Notes: a model not told the origin generated them from the letters alone. Counted from the first letter of the stretch, positions 33,395 to 43,016 are shown. The stretch: DNA of 64,000 bases from Pseudomonas sp. N040 (GCF_015637705.1 NZ_JADOBE010000001.1:372001-436000), one strand, 5' to 3'. A program made the numbers and translations.

Positions 33395-34078
33395 TCACCC
33401 GCAGCTGGAATGCCCGCAGTTGAGGCAACTGGCGCAACCGTCGAGCTGCACCACCGCGCGGCTGTTGCACTTGCCGCACAGCCGCGCCCCGGGCGGAAAG
33501 CCCTCGCCCGGCTCGGCCTGGCGCAAACCCTGGGTCGCCTCATAGGCGGCGCGCTGCTCCGCCAGCAAGCGCTGCTGTGCCGGATCTTGCGTGGCGTCCG
33601 GCAGCAGACCGATGCCGATCAGGTGCCGCTCCAGCACCGCGCCGATTTCCGCGACGATGGAGGGCATATACTGACCGCCCCGCTTGCGGTAGCCACCGCG
33701 CGGATCGAACACGGCCTTGAGCTCCTCGACCAGAAAGGTGCAATCGCCGCCCTTGCGCAACACCGCCGACATGATCCGGGTCAGGGCGACTATCCACTGG
33801 AAGTGCTCCATGTTCTTCGAGTTGATGAAAATCTCGAAGGGCCGGCGCTGTTCATGCGGCGTGCCGGGGTTGAGCAGGATGTCGTTGATGGTCACGTACA
33901 GCGCATGCTCGAACAACGGTGACTTGATCTTGTAGGTGGCGCCGTGCAGCAGGTCGGGGCGCTGCAGCGTCTCGTCCAGCTGCACCGGCGCGGCCGTTGC
34001 GGCAGCCCTGCGGGCCGGCTCGGGAGGCCGCTCGAGGACCTCGAAGGCGGTGATCTTCTGGTCGATCCGGGTGTGCAT
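33395..34078 (-). CDS. nrdJb: Class II ribonucleotide reductase small chain NrdJb
   Basis: A 227-residue protein corresponding to the separated C-terminal part of the vitamin B12-dependent class II reductase of P. aeruginosa. The last 30 residues hold a zinc ribbon, CGKC and CLNCGHSSC, needed in related enzymes for reducing the active site through external thiols. It follows nrdJa with only nine bases between them. Both chains are expected to be required for activity. It converges on thrB. Confidence 0.92.
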   Translation of the reverse strand: MHTRIDQKITAFEVLERPPEPARRAAATAAPVQLDETLQRPDLLHGATYKIKSPLFEHALYVTINDILLNPGTPHEQRRPFEIFINSKNMEHFQWIVALTRIMSAVLRKGGDCTFLVEELKAVFDPRGGYRKRGGQYMPSIVAEIGAVLERHLIGIGLLPDATQDPAQQRLLAEQRAAYEATQGLRQAEPGEGFPPGARLCGKCNSRAVVQLDGCASCLNCGHSSCG

Positions 34079-34087
34079 GGCAACTCC

Positions 34088-36235
34088 TCAATACTTGCCG
34101 TAATAGCCTTCCTTCAGGGCCTCGAACAGGTTGGCTGCGGTGTGCAACTCACCTTCGTACTCGACCTCCTGGTTGCCCGCGAGCTCGACCACGCTGCCGT
34201 CTTCCAGGTGAAAGCGGTAGCGGGTCAGCGCCAGGTCGGCTTCCTTGACCAGCACCCCCTGGAACGCCTGGGGATTGAAGCGGAAGGTCGTGCAACCCTT
34301 GAGCCCCTGCCGCCAGGCCTGCAGGTAGATGTCCTGGAAACGCTGGTAGGGGAAATCCGACGGCACGTTGACGGTCTTGGAAATCGACGAGTCGATCCAC
34401 TTCTGCACCGCCGCCTGGGTGTCCAGATGCTCCTGCGGAGCGATGTCGTCGACCGTGACAAAGTAGTCCGGCAGGCTGTGCGCGCTGGCGCCGGTAGCGG
34501 GCAGAGCGTGCGCATCGACCAGCTGGCGGTAGGCCAGCAGTTCATAGCTGGACACCGTCACCTGCGCTTTGCTCTTGCGCCCCGGGCGAACCAGGTTGCG
34601 CGCGTATTGGTGGGCGAAACTCGGCTCGATACCGCTGGAGGCATTGTTGCCCAGACTCAGGCTGATGGTGCCGGTCGGGGCGATGGAGCTGTGGTGGGTG
34701 AAGCGCGCGCCACTCTGGGCCAGCGCCTCAACCAGCTCGGGCGCCACGCTGGCGAGCTGCTGCAGGTAGCGCGAATACCTGGCATGGAGAATCCGCCCGG
34801 GCACCAGGTCACCGACCCGGTAGCCATCGGTAGCCATCTCCGGACGTTTGCGCAGCATCTCGGCGCTGACCCGGAATTCCTCCAGCAGCAGGGGGGCCGG
34901 GCCCTTCTCCCGGGCCAGTTCCAGCGCCACCTGCCAGCCGACCAGCGCCATCTCGCGCGCCACTGCCTCGCTGAACTGGCAGGCCTGGGCACTGCCGTAG
35001 CGCATCCGCAGCAGCGTCAGGGCCGAGCCGAGGCCGAGAAAGCCCAGGCCGTGACGGCGCTTGGCGAAGAGTTCGTGGCGCTGCTGCGGCAGCGGCAAGC
35101 CGCTGATTTCCACCACGTTGTCGAGCATGCGGGTGAACACCCGCACCACTTCGCGGAAGCGCTCCCAGTCGAAGCACGCGGTTGCACTGAACGGTTCGCG
35201 GACGAACGCGGTCAGGTTGATCGAGCCGAGCAGGCAGGCGCCATAGGGCGGCAGAGGCTGCTCGCCACAGGGGTTGGTCGCGCGGATCTCCTCGCACCAC
35301 CAGTTGTTGTTCCACTGGTTGACCCGGTCGATGAAGATCACCCCGGGCTCGGCGAAGTCGTAGGTGGAGGCCATGATCAGCTGCCACAGACGGCGGGCCT
35401 TGAGCCTGGCATACACCCGGCAGGCCACCAGACCGTCCTCACGCACCAGATAGCCTTCCTGCAGCGGCCATTCGCGCCAGATGACCTGGGCCGCATCCTG
35501 CAGGTCGAGCTCGGCACGCTCCCGGGCGTGCAACGGGAACAGCAACGGCCAGTCGGCATCCTGCTCGACCGCCTGCAGGAAGGCGTCGCTGACCAGCAGG
35601 CTGAGGTTGAACTGGCGCAGCCGCCCAGCCTCGCGCTTGGCGCCGATGAACTCGCGCACGTCCGGGTGCGCCACGTCGAAGGTGGCCATCTGCGCACCGC
35701 GGCGGCCGCCGGCGGAGCTCACGGTGAAACACATCTTGTCGTAGATATCCATGAACGACAGGGGCCCGCTGGTATAGGCGCCGGCTCCCCCGACATAGGC
35801 CCCCCGCGGGCGCAGGGTACTGAATTCGTAGCCGATGCCGCAGCCGGCCTTGAGGGTCATGCCGGCTTCCTGCAGCTTGCCGAGGATGTCCTCCATGGCA
35901 TCGGGGATGCTGCCGGATACCGTGCAGTTGATCGCCGAAGCAGCCGGCCGCTGCGCCTGCGCGCCAGCGTTGGCGACTATCCGGCCCGCCGGAATGGCGC
36001 CGTTGCGCAAGGCCCAGAGAAAGCGCGGGTACCACTGCGCGCGCAGCTCGGCAGTCGTCTCGACCTCGGCCAGGGCACGGGCGACACGCTGCCAGGTGGC
36101 ATCCACATCGGCTTCCAGCGGCTTGCCATCCGCGCCCCTGAGGCAATACTTGCGCGCCCAGACATCCTGGGCAACGGCCTGCAGAGCGAGGAGTTGACCC
36201 TCGGCCACGGCAGGCTTTGCGCGACTCCTGGCCAT
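34088..36235 (-). CDS. nrdJa: Adenosylcobalamin-dependent ribonucleoside-diphosphate reductase NrdJa
   Basis: A 715-residue catalytic chain of class II RNR, which makes deoxyribonucleotides without oxygen using a B12-derived thiyl radical. Visible active-site features are NCTVSGSIPDAMEDIL near residue 100, TNPCGEQPLPPYGACLLGSINL, and the PTGTISLSLGNNASSGIEP phosphate loop. The C-terminal zinc-ribbon part is encoded separately as nrdJb, the same split known from P. aeruginosa. It allows growth under low oxygen. No cobalamin riboswitch was seen in the short gap upstream (36236-36300). Confidence 0.95.
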   Translation of the reverse strand: MARSRAKPAVAEGQLLALQAVAQDVWARKYCLRGADGKPLEADVDATWQRVARALAEVETTAELRAQWYPRFLWALRNGAIPAGRIVANAGAQAQRPAASAINCTVSGSIPDAMEDILGKLQEAGMTLKAGCGIGYEFSTLRPRGAYVGGAGAYTSGPLSFMDIYDKMCFTVSSAGGRRGAQMATFDVAHPDVREFIGAKREAGRLRQFNLSLLVSDAFLQAVEQDADWPLLFPLHARERAELDLQDAAQVIWREWPLQEGYLVREDGLVACRVYARLKARRLWQLIMASTYDFAEPGVIFIDRVNQWNNNWWCEEIRATNPCGEQPLPPYGACLLGSINLTAFVREPFSATACFDWERFREVVRVFTRMLDNVVEISGLPLPQQRHELFAKRRHGLGFLGLGSALTLLRMRYGSAQACQFSEAVAREMALVGWQVALELAREKGPAPLLLEEFRVSAEMLRKRPEMATDGYRVGDLVPGRILHARYSRYLQQLASVAPELVEALAQSGARFTHHSSIAPTGTISLSLGNNASSGIEPSFAHQYARNLVRPGRKSKAQVTVSSYELLAYRQLVDAHALPATGASAHSLPDYFVTVDDIAPQEHLDTQAAVQKWIDSSISKTVNVPSDFPYQRFQDIYLQAWRQGLKGCTTFRFNPQAFQGVLVKEADLALTRYRFHLEDGSVVELAGNQEVEYEGELHTAANLFEALKEGYYGKY

Positions 36236-36300
36236 GCGCCGGCGACCTCTTTGTGGCTACTCTCCCTTACCTTAGCCGCTGCTGCCGTCGCCTGCCCGCG

Positions 36301-37212
36301 CTACAACTGCTGCAGGCAATCGCCCAGGGTCGCCGCCAGATTCTCCAGCAAGCGCTCGTAGCCGCGGGCATCGACAGCCACCGCGCTGCCCATGGCGTCC
36401 AGTTCGGCCAGGTGGACCGGCAGGCCGGCGCTGAGGGTCTGTGCCAGCCGCGGTTGCAGCGGCGGCTCGCTGAACACGCAGCTGGGGCCGGCCCGCTGCA
36501 GCTGCTCGCGCAGTTCGGCGACATGCCGGGCACCGGGCTGCACCTCGCTCTGGATGCCGAACACTCCGGCATGCTGCAGGCCATAGGCTTGCTCGAAGTA
36601 GTCGTAGGTCTCGTGAAAGACGAAGTAGGGCTTGCCCTTGAGTCCGGCCAGACGCGCGCCCAGCTGCTGGTCGAGGCTATCGAGGCGGACGCTGAAGGCG
36701 GCGAGGTTGCGCTGGTAGCGCGCGGCGTTGAGCGGATCGGCCAGCGCCAGGTCGGCAGCCATCCGCGCGGCGATCATCCGCGCATTCGCCGGCAGCAGCC
36801 AGAGGTGGGCGTCCAGGCTGCCGGGGCGATGCGCATGGTCGTGCGGGTCATGCCCGGACTCGCCAGCAGCATCGGCAAAATGCCGCAGCTGCAGGCCCGG
36901 CAGAGACTGCAGAGCCAGGCTCGGCCCACTGCGCGTCGCCAGCGGCTTGCCGAGAAAACCCTCCAGGTCCGGGCCGATCCAGTAGAACAGCGTGGCCTCC
37001 TGCAGGCGGCGCAGGTCCGACGGGCGCAGGCTGTGGTAATGCGGCGAGGCGCCGGGCGGCAGCAACAGCGCAGGCTGGCCGACGCCCTCCTGCACAGCGG
37101 CGGCGATCAGTTGCACAGGCTTGATGCTGGTCAGCACGCGGACCTCGGCGCGCGCCGATGCAACACAACAGAGCAGGAGCAGGGCAAAGAACAGGCGATT
37201 CACGGGATGCAC
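36301..37212 (-). CDS. znuA: Zinc ABC transporter periplasmic binding protein ZnuA
   Basis: A 303-residue periplasmic zinc-binding protein of the cluster A-I family. Signal peptide ends near ASARA. Zinc ligands fit the His in SPHYHSLRPSD, His of the His-rich loop DPHDHAHRPG, and HETYDYF. The start is a GTG at 37212 or a second GTG at 37203; neither has a strong Shine-Dalgarno. It is divergent from zur-znuC-znuB, and a Zur box lies between them. It supplies zinc to the ZnuBC transporter. Confidence 0.93.
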   Translation of the reverse strand: MHPVNRLFFALLLLCCVASARAEVRVLTSIKPVQLIAAAVQEGVGQPALLLPPGASPHYHSLRPSDLRRLQEATLFYWIGPDLEGFLGKPLATRSGPSLALQSLPGLQLRHFADAAGESGHDPHDHAHRPGSLDAHLWLLPANARMIAARMAADLALADPLNAARYQRNLAAFSVRLDSLDQQLGARLAGLKGKPYFVFHETYDYFEQAYGLQHAGVFGIQSEVQPGARHVAELREQLQRAGPSCVFSEPPLQPRLAQTLSAGLPVHLAELDAMGSAVAVDARGYERLLENLAATLGDCLQQL

Positions 37213-37220
37213 CGAAAGCG

Positions 37221-37249
37221 GAAAAGGTTATAGAATAACGTCTCTTTTC
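37221..37249. promoter_or_regulatory. Zur box in the znuA/zur divergent promoter
   Basis: GTTATAGAATAAC at 37227-37239 is a near-perfect dyad around a central G, extended on both sides by GAAAAG and CTTTTC. It agrees with the GTTATA-N-TATAAC core of gammaproteobacterial Zur operators. It lies 15 bp from znuA and 28 bp from zur, so a single bound Zur could repress both directions when zinc is sufficient. Confidence 0.8.
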
Positions 37250-37266
37250 GCCAGCGTCGCCCTGCC

Positions 37267-37767
37267 ATGCTCAAGCCGCTTCCCGCCAGTACCCCGCTGG
37301 CCTGCCGCCCCCACGACCATTCGCGCTGTGTCAGCCACGCCCTGGCTGCCGCCGAAACGCTCTGTGCCGGTGCCGGCCTGCGCCTGACGCCCCTGCGCAA
37401 GCGCGTGCTGGAGCTGGTCTGGGACAGCCACAAGCCGCTCGGCGCCTACGACATCCTCGCCGTGCTGAGCGCGGCGGATGGTCGTCGCGCCGCGCCGCCG
37501 ACGGTCTATCGCGCCCTGGACTTTCTCCTCGAGCACGGCCTGGTGCATCGGCTGGCCTCGCTGAACGCCTTCATCGGCTGCAACCACCCCGGCGAGGTGC
37601 ACCAGGGCCAGTTCCTGATCTGCCGTCAGTGCCACACCGCCATCGAGCTGCAACACGGCGAGATCGCCACCGCGGTGCTGGCCAGCGCGCAGCGCGTAGG
37701 CTTCAGCGTGGAAGGGCAGACCGTGGAGATCGTCGGCCTCTGTGCCGGTTGCCGGGAGGCCGCATGA
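37267..37767 (+). CDS. zur: Zinc uptake regulator Zur (Fur family)
   Basis: A 166-residue zinc-sensing repressor. The N-terminal winged helix region has [16 protein letters not shown] and [20 protein letters not shown]. Metal ligands fit the His/Cys of [16 protein letters not shown] and the C-terminal CAGC pair. Its stop overlaps the znuC start (ATGA), so regulator and transporter are translationally coupled. It should repress znuA and its own operon through the box at 37221-37249. Confidence 0.95.
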   Translation: MLKPLPASTPLACRPHDHSRCVSHALAAAETLCAGAGLRLTPLRKRVLELVWDSHKPLGAYDILAVLSAADGRRAAPPTVYRALDFLLEHGLVHRLASLNAFIGCNHPGEVHQGQFLICRQCHTAIELQHGEIATAVLASAQRVGFSVEGQTVEIVGLCAGCREAA

Positions 37768-38528
37768 GTACGCCGCTGTTGCGCCTGCAAGGCATCACCG
37801 TGCAGTTCGCCGGGCAAGCGGTGCTGCAGGATGTGCAGCTGCAGGTCGACGCCGGCGAGATCGTCACCCTGATCGGCCCCAACGGCGCCGGCAAGACCAC
37901 CCTGGTCCGCGCCGTACTCGGCCTGCTCAAACCCGACAGCGGCACGCTCTGGCGCAAGCCTCGCCTGCGCATCGGCTACATGCCGCAGAAGCTCACGGTC
38001 GACCCGACCCTGCCGCTCTCGGTATTGCGCTTCCTCCGCCTGGTGCCCGGGGTCGACCGTACCAGTGCCCTGGCGGCACTCGCCGAGGTCGGCGCCGAAC
38101 AGGTGATCGACAGCCCGCTGCAGCGTATTTCCGGCGGCGAACTGCAGCGCGTGCTGCTGGCCCGGGCCTTGCTGCGCAAACCGGAGCTGCTGGTGCTCGA
38201 CGAGCCGGTGCAGGGCGTCGACGTGGCCGGCCAGGCCGAGCTGTACCGGCTGATCACCCGCCTGCGCGACCGCTACCACTGCGGCGTGCTGATGGTCTCG
38301 CATGACCTGCATCTGGTGATGAGCACCACCGACCAGGTGATCTGCCTGAACCGGCATGTCTGCTGCTCAGGCCACCCGGAGCAGGTCAGCGGTGATCCGG
38401 CGTTTGTCGAGCTGTTCGGCCAGGACGCCAGGAGCCTGGCGATCTATCACCACCACCACGACCACAGCCACGACCTGCATGGCGCGGTGCGCCAACCCCA
38501 TAGCCACGGCCCGGACTGCAAACACTGA
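37764..38528 (+). CDS. znuC: Zinc ABC transporter ATPase ZnuC
   Basis: A 254-residue ATP-binding subunit. Walker [10 protein letters not shown], signature [15 protein letters not shown], Walker [13 protein letters not shown] and the switch His in SHDLH are intact. The last 30 residues are His-rich ([12 protein letters not shown] and HSHGPDCKH), a common feature of ZnuC that may sense or buffer zinc. It starts at the ATG overlapping the zur stop. Confidence 0.95.
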   Translation: MSTPLLRLQGITVQFAGQAVLQDVQLQVDAGEIVTLIGPNGAGKTTLVRAVLGLLKPDSGTLWRKPRLRIGYMPQKLTVDPTLPLSVLRFLRLVPGVDRTSALAALAEVGAEQVIDSPLQRISGGELQRVLLARALLRKPELLVLDEPVQGVDVAGQAELYRLITRLRDRYHCGVLMVSHDLHLVMSTTDQVICLNRHVCCSGHPEQVSGDPAFVELFGQDARSLAIYHHHHDHSHDLHGAVRQPHSHGPDCKH

Positions 38529-38533
38529 TCACC

Positions 38534-39322
38534 ATGCCCGACTTTCTTCTCAACGCACTGCTCGCCGGCCTGGCGCTGGCGCTGGTCGCTGGCCCGCTCG
38601 GATCCTTCGTGGTCTGGCGCCGCATGGCCTACTTCGGCGACACCCTGGCACACGCCGCGCTGCTGGGCCTGGCGCTCGGCCTGCTGCTGGAGATCAGCCC
38701 GACCCTGGCGGTGACCTTCGGCTGCCTGTTGCTGGCCGTGCTGCTGGTGCGCCTGCAACAGCGCCAGGCGCTGGCCTCCGATACCCTGCTCGGCATCCTG
38801 GCGCCGACCACCCTGGCCCTGGGCCTGGTGGTCCTGAGCTTCATGCGCGACGTGCGCATCGACCTGATGGGTTATCTGTTCGGCGACCTGCTGGCAGTCA
38901 GCAGCAGCGATTTGCTGTGGATTGTCGGTGGCAGCGCGCTGGTCCTGCTGGCCCTCGTTGCGCTCTGGCGCCCGCTACTGGCGATTACCGTGCATGAGGA
39001 GCTGGCCCGGGTCGAAGGCCTGCCGGTCGCCGCACTGCGCCTGGCGCTGATGTTGCTGATTGCCGTGGTGATTGCGGTGGCGATGAAAATCGTCGGCGTG
39101 CTGCTGATCACTTCGCTGCTGATCATCCCGGCGGCGGCGGCCCAGCGCCATGCCCGCACACCGGAGCAAATGGCCATCGGCGCCAGCCTGCTCGGCTTGC
39201 TGGCGGTCTGTGCCGGGCTGGCGCTCTCGTGGTTCGAGGACACCCCCGCCGGCCCCTCGATTGTGGTCTGCGCCGCGTCCGGCTTTGCCCTCAGCCTGGC
39301 TTTACCCCGGCGTTCGCGCTAA
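38534..39322 (+). CDS. znuB: Zinc ABC transporter permease ZnuB
   Basis: A 262-residue ABC-3 family permease with seven or eight predicted helices. MAYFGDTLAHAALLG near the start and LGILAPTTLALGLV in the middle are typical family segments, and MKIVGVLLITSLLIIPAA marks the conserved region near the C terminus. It follows znuC by five bases and completes the zinc uptake operon. Confidence 0.94.
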   Translation: MPDFLLNALLAGLALALVAGPLGSFVVWRRMAYFGDTLAHAALLGLALGLLLEISPTLAVTFGCLLLAVLLVRLQQRQALASDTLLGILAPTTLALGLVVLSFMRDVRIDLMGYLFGDLLAVSSSDLLWIVGGSALVLLALVALWRPLLAITVHEELARVEGLPVAALRLALMLLIAVVIAVAMKIVGVLLITSLLIIPAAAAQRHARTPEQMAIGASLLGLLAVCAGLALSWFEDTPAGPSIVVCAASGFALSLALPRRSR

Positions 39323-39429
39323 CCGCCAGGTTCCCCTGTGTTTTTACCACTGGCCGTTAGGGTAAACTGCCGGCCTTTGTCAGCCCGGCCGTTGCCGGGC
39401 ACTACACACTCAACCCGGTCACCCCCTAC

Positions 39430-40272
39430 ATGAACGCTATACGTCCCTGCATTATCTCTCTCAGCGCCGCCGCCTTGCTCTCCATCACCCTTGCTGGCGT
39501 GGCCGCAGAAGCAATCGATGAAACCGTCCTGGCGCTGCGCAATCTGGATCAAAGTGTCGCCAGCAATCAGCTGGATCAGGCAGAAAAGCAATTGCAGGCA
39601 CTGCAACAGCGCATTCCGGGCGATACCCGCCTGGAACAGGCGCAGCGTGAAATCAGCGCCAGCTATCTGCGCCAGGGTGAAAGCGCCTTGCAGAGCGGCA
39701 ACCTGCCCGCCGCCACCCAGGCGCTGCAGCAGGCACAGCGGGTGATGCCGGTCGGCAATGCGCAAGCCAGCGCACTGGCCAGCGCCATCCAGCAGACCGA
39801 GGAGCAGCAAGCCGCGGCCCTTGCCGCCCAGCAGGCAGCGGAAGCCCAGGCTGCGCAGGAGAAAGCCGAGCAGGCCCGGCAGCAAAAACTGGCGGCCGAA
39901 CGCAAGGCCGAGGAAGCCCGAAAAGCCGCGCAAGCGGTCGCCCCGGCAACCGCTGCTGGCGCCACCGAAGCGCCAAAGGCGGCTGTCGCGCAACTGATTG
40001 ACCCGCTCGCAGCCAGCTCCACGATTGCCCTGCCCATGCTGGCAGACAAGGACAGTGATGCACTGCGCGACCTGCTGGACAAGGTCGCCGCCGACGTAGT
40101 CGCGTTCAACTGCAAGGTGAGCATCGGAGTACAACAGGGCAAGGACTATCCGTGGGTGGCGGCCCTGCTGTCGGCACGGGTGAAGAAACTGGATCCGGCG
40201 TTCGAGCTGCAAGCAGCGCAGGTGATTGATCCGGCCAAGGAGCCCGAGCTGGTGCTTAGCCCGCAGTCCTGA
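39430..40272 (+). CDS. Exported coiled-coil protein of unknown function
   Basis: A 280-residue protein with a signal peptide ending near VAAEA. Residues about 30-115 have a TPR-like or helical repeat pattern (LDQAEKQLQALQQRIPGD, SGNLPAATQALQQAQRV). Residues about 118-170 are a long Ala/Gln/Glu/Lys coiled coil, and a small C-terminal domain contains a single Cys in FNCKVSIGVQQGKDYPW. It lies 107 bp after znuB on the same strand, as an equivalent gene does in P. aeruginosa. Function is not known; envelope organisation is a guess. Confidence 0.8.
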   Translation: MNAIRPCIISLSAAALLSITLAGVAAEAIDETVLALRNLDQSVASNQLDQAEKQLQALQQRIPGDTRLEQAQREISASYLRQGESALQSGNLPAATQALQQAQRVMPVGNAQASALASAIQQTEEQQAAALAAQQAAEAQAAQEKAEQARQQKLAAERKAEEARKAAQAVAPATAAGATEAPKAAVAQLIDPLAASSTIALPMLADKDSDALRDLLDKVAADVVAFNCKVSIGVQQGKDYPWVAALLSARVKKLDPAFELQAAQVIDPAKEPELVLSPQS

Positions 40273-40285
40273 TCGCTCAGCATTA

Positions 40286-40316
40286 ACAAAACGCCCGCAG
40301 ATCCGCGGGCGTTTTC
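40286..40316. terminator. Bidirectional terminator between coiled-coil gene and sco
   Basis: CGCCCGC, six bases and GCGGGCG form a 7-bp stem (40292-40311) flanked by AAAA on the left and TTTT on the right, so it can end transcripts from both convergent genes. Confidence 0.88.
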
Positions 40317-40329
40317 ATTGGTGGCGCAG

Positions 40330-40965
40330 TTACTGCTCCGCGGACAACAGCCCGGGTAGCTGCTCGAGCAGCTTCTGGTTGTTCAGCGGCTGCCGAATAA
40401 AGCCGCGTTGACGGCCGTCGGGGCCCAGCAGCACCAGATTGCCACTGTGATCGACCGTGTAGTTTTCCTGGCTGGTATCCGCCGGGATGAAAGGAATGCT
40501 GACCGCGTTGGCCAACGTCTGGATTGCCGGCAACTCGCCAGTCAGTCCGATAAAGCCGGCCTGGTAGAAGCCCAGGTATTGCTTGAGGTGCTCCGGCGTG
40601 TCGCGCTGCGGATCGATGCTGACGAATACCAGCTGCAGGTTGTCCCGCGCGGCCACTGGCAGCTTGCCGCGCAGCTCGCGCAGCTGCGCCAGGGTGGTCG
40701 GGCAGATATCCGGGCAGAAGGTATAGCCAAAAAACAGCAGGCTCCATTTGCCGTTGAGCTGTTGCAGCGCGAAGGGTGCACCATCGGTGCCGGACAGCTG
40801 CACCGCGGGTAGCGTCCGACTCTGCGGCAACAGCACGATACCCGCATCGAGCAGGGCCACCGGGTCACCCTCACCCTTGCCGTTGAGCACCTTGTTGACC
40901 GTCAGCCCGAGTACCAGGGCAATCAGCGCGGTCATCACCACCACAGTTTTTTGTACGCCAGTCAT
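40330..40965 (-). CDS. SCO1/SenC family copper chaperone
   Basis: A 211-residue protein anchored by one N-terminal membrane helix (about 7-25) with a periplasmic thioredoxin-like domain. The copper-binding motif is C84-PDI-C88 within FGYTFCPDICPTTL, and the third ligand is the His in YTVDHSGN. It delivers copper to the CuA site of cytochrome oxidase subunit II. It is the last gene of the oxidase assembly group that runs ctaA-cyoE-sco. Confidence 0.93.
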   Translation of the reverse strand: MTGVQKTVVVMTALIALVLGLTVNKVLNGKGEGDPVALLDAGIVLLPQSRTLPAVQLSGTDGAPFALQQLNGKWSLLFFGYTFCPDICPTTLAQLRELRGKLPVAARDNLQLVFVSIDPQRDTPEHLKQYLGFYQAGFIGLTGELPAIQTLANAVSIPFIPADTSQENYTVDHSGNLVLLGPDGRQRGFIRQPLNNQKLLEQLPGLLSAEQ

Positions 40966-41012
40966 GATGTTCCTTATTGGCTGGAAGCTTGCCGACAGCA
41001 GCCGGTATCAGC

Positions 41013-41912
41013 TCAGAGGTTCAACAGCAGATAGTGATCAGCCAGCAAGGCGATGAACAGGGCGAACAGGTACATGATCGAATAGTGAAAAGTCTTGATC
41101 GCTGCGTGCGCGCGGCTGTCGCGGTACAGCACCCAGGCCCAGTACAGGAAGCGCGCCCCCAGCAGCACGGCGCAGGCCAGGTAGAGCAGGCCGCTCATGT
41201 GGATCGCGAACGGCAGCAGGGTCACCGCAATCATCATGCAGGTGTAGAGCAGGATGTGCACCTTGGTGTAATGCTCGCCATGGGTCACCGGCAGCATGGG
41301 AATGTCGGCCTTGGCGTATTCCTCCTTGCGGTGGATGGCCAGCGCCCAGAAATGCGGCGGGGTCCAGGCGAAGATGATGAGCACCAGCAACAGCGGCTCA
41401 GCGCTCAGCTGGCCGGTCACCGCGACCCAGCCGAGCAGGGGCGGAGCCGCCCCGGCCAGGCCGCCGATCACGATGTTCTGCGGCGTGGCGCGCTTGAGAA
41501 AGCCGGTATAGATCACCGCATAACCCAGCAGCGAGGCCAGGGTAAGCCAGGCCGCCAGCTGGTTGGTGAAGGTCAGCAACAGGGCCATGCCGGTGACTGC
41601 CAGCAGCAACGCAAAGGTCAGGGCCGCGGCCGGTGACAGCCGGCCTGCGGTAACCGGCCGCTTGTAGGTGCGCGCCATGATCGAGTCGATGCGCCGGTCG
41701 ACCACATGATTGACCGCCGCCGCCGCACCGGCACACAGGCCGATGCCCAGGTTGCCGAACAGCAGGACCGTCCACGGCACCCCGGCACGGGTGGCGAGGA
41801 ACATGCCCACCAGCGAGGTGATCAGCATCAGCAGCACCACGCGTGGCTTCGTCAGTTCTAGATAGTCACGCCAGAGGGCGCGTTCCTGCTGGGCTTGCAG
41901 CACTGTAGTCAC
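41013..41912 (-). CDS. cyoE: Heme O synthase (protoheme IX farnesyltransferase)
   Basis: A 299-residue UbiA-family membrane enzyme with nine predicted helices that farnesylates heme B to heme O. The first Asp-rich motif is [19 protein letters not shown] and the second is YTDFLKR-like around [13 protein letters not shown]. It works before the heme A synthase encoded immediately upstream, which is consistent with a need for heme A in the aa3 oxidase of this window. Confidence 0.94.
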   Translation of the reverse strand: MTTVLQAQQERALWRDYLELTKPRVVLLMLITSLVGMFLATRAGVPWTVLLFGNLGIGLCAGAAAAVNHVVDRRIDSIMARTYKRPVTAGRLSPAAALTFALLLAVTGMALLLTFTNQLAAWLTLASLLGYAVIYTGFLKRATPQNIVIGGLAGAAPPLLGWVAVTGQLSAEPLLLVLIIFAWTPPHFWALAIHRKEEYAKADIPMLPVTHGEHYTKVHILLYTCMMIAVTLLPFAIHMSGLLYLACAVLLGARFLYWAWVLYRDSRAHAAIKTFHYSIMYLFALFIALLADHYLLLNL

Positions 41913-41978
41913 GGGGTTCTCCCTTTATTGTTCTGTTCCGCCGCGCCGCCGCGAGAGGGGTGCAGGTTGGGGTCGGGT

Positions 41979-43016
41979 CTAGGCCGGACTCGCGTCCGCC
42001 CTGACTGCTGTCGGCTCACGCAATGCGCCAGGCGCCCGCAGACGGTAGTTGATTAGTACCAGCGTCAGCAACAGGCAGGCACCCCCAATGTTATGCGCCA
42101 CCGCCACCGCCAACGGCAACTGCAGAAGCACATTACTGATACCCAGGCCGACCTGCACGGCCAGTGCCAGCAACAGCAGCCCGGCGAGTCCGGCCAGCCC
42201 CTGCTGGCGCAGCCGCCAGGCCAGCGGCAGCAGGACCAGCACGACCAGCAGGGCGCCGAGCCGGTGGGTGACATGGATAGCGGTGCGTGCATCGCTTTCG
42301 AGCTGGCCGCCCAGGTAATTCGGGCCGATGTGCTGGGTCAGGTGAAAGCCGTTGGCGTAGTCCATGGCCGGCAACCACTGGCCATGGCAGGTCGGGAAAT
42401 CCGCACAGGCCACCGCCGCATAGTTGGAGCTGACCCAGCCGCCTAGGGCGATCTGCGCGATGACCAGCAGCAATCCGCTCAGCGCCAGGTAACGCAGACT
42501 GGCCGGTAGCCGCCGTGGCGGAAATCTGCCGGACAGGCGCAAGCTGAGGAGGAACAGCAAGGCGAGGGTGGTGAAACCGCCCAGCAGGTGGGCGGTCACT
42601 ACCTGCGGCCAGAGCTTGAGGGTCACTGTCCACATGCCGAATGCCGCCTGCGCCAGCACGACGCCGAGCAGCAGCAAGGGCAATTTCAGCGGCTGTTGCG
42701 CGCGGCTGCGCAGGCGCAATGCCTGCAGTGCCAGCCCGAGGATCAGCAGGCCGAGAGTGCCGGCAAAGTAGCGATGGACCATTTCGTTCCAGCCCTTTTC
42801 CTCCTCCACCGGCGCCTGCGGAAAATGGGTTTCGGCATGTGCCAGCTGGGCCTCGCCCTGCGGCACACCGATAAAGCCATAACAGCCCGGCCAATCCGGG
42901 CAGCCCAGGCCGGCATGGGTCAGGCGGGTATAGGCCCCCAGCAGGACCACCAGCAGGGCCAGCAGGGTCGCCAGAACGGCCAGTCTGTAGCCGGGCTTGT
43001 GCAGTTGTATGGTCAC
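41979..43016 (-). CDS. ctaA: Heme A synthase, COX15/CtaA
   Basis: A 345-residue inner-membrane protein with eight predicted helices that oxidises heme O to heme A. Conserved His ligands are visible in NEMVHRYFAGTLG, VTAHLLGG, IHVTHRLGALL and VAHNIGGA, and a Cys pair in GCPDWPGC near the N terminus. The GTG at 43016 follows GAGGAACAAGC at good spacing, so the longer frame to 43040 is not used. It is next to cyoE, its substrate supplier. Confidence 0.93.
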   Translation of the reverse strand: MTIQLHKPGYRLAVLATLLALLVVLLGAYTRLTHAGLGCPDWPGCYGFIGVPQGEAQLAHAETHFPQAPVEEEKGWNEMVHRYFAGTLGLLILGLALQALRLRSRAQQPLKLPLLLLGVVLAQAAFGMWTVTLKLWPQVVTAHLLGGFTTLALLFLLSLRLSGRFPPRRLPASLRYLALSGLLLVIAQIALGGWVSSNYAAVACADFPTCHGQWLPAMDYANGFHLTQHIGPNYLGGQLESDARTAIHVTHRLGALLVVLVLLPLAWRLRQQGLAGLAGLLLLALAVQVGLGISNVLLQLPLAVAVAHNIGGACLLLTLVLINYRLRAPGALREPTAVRADASPA

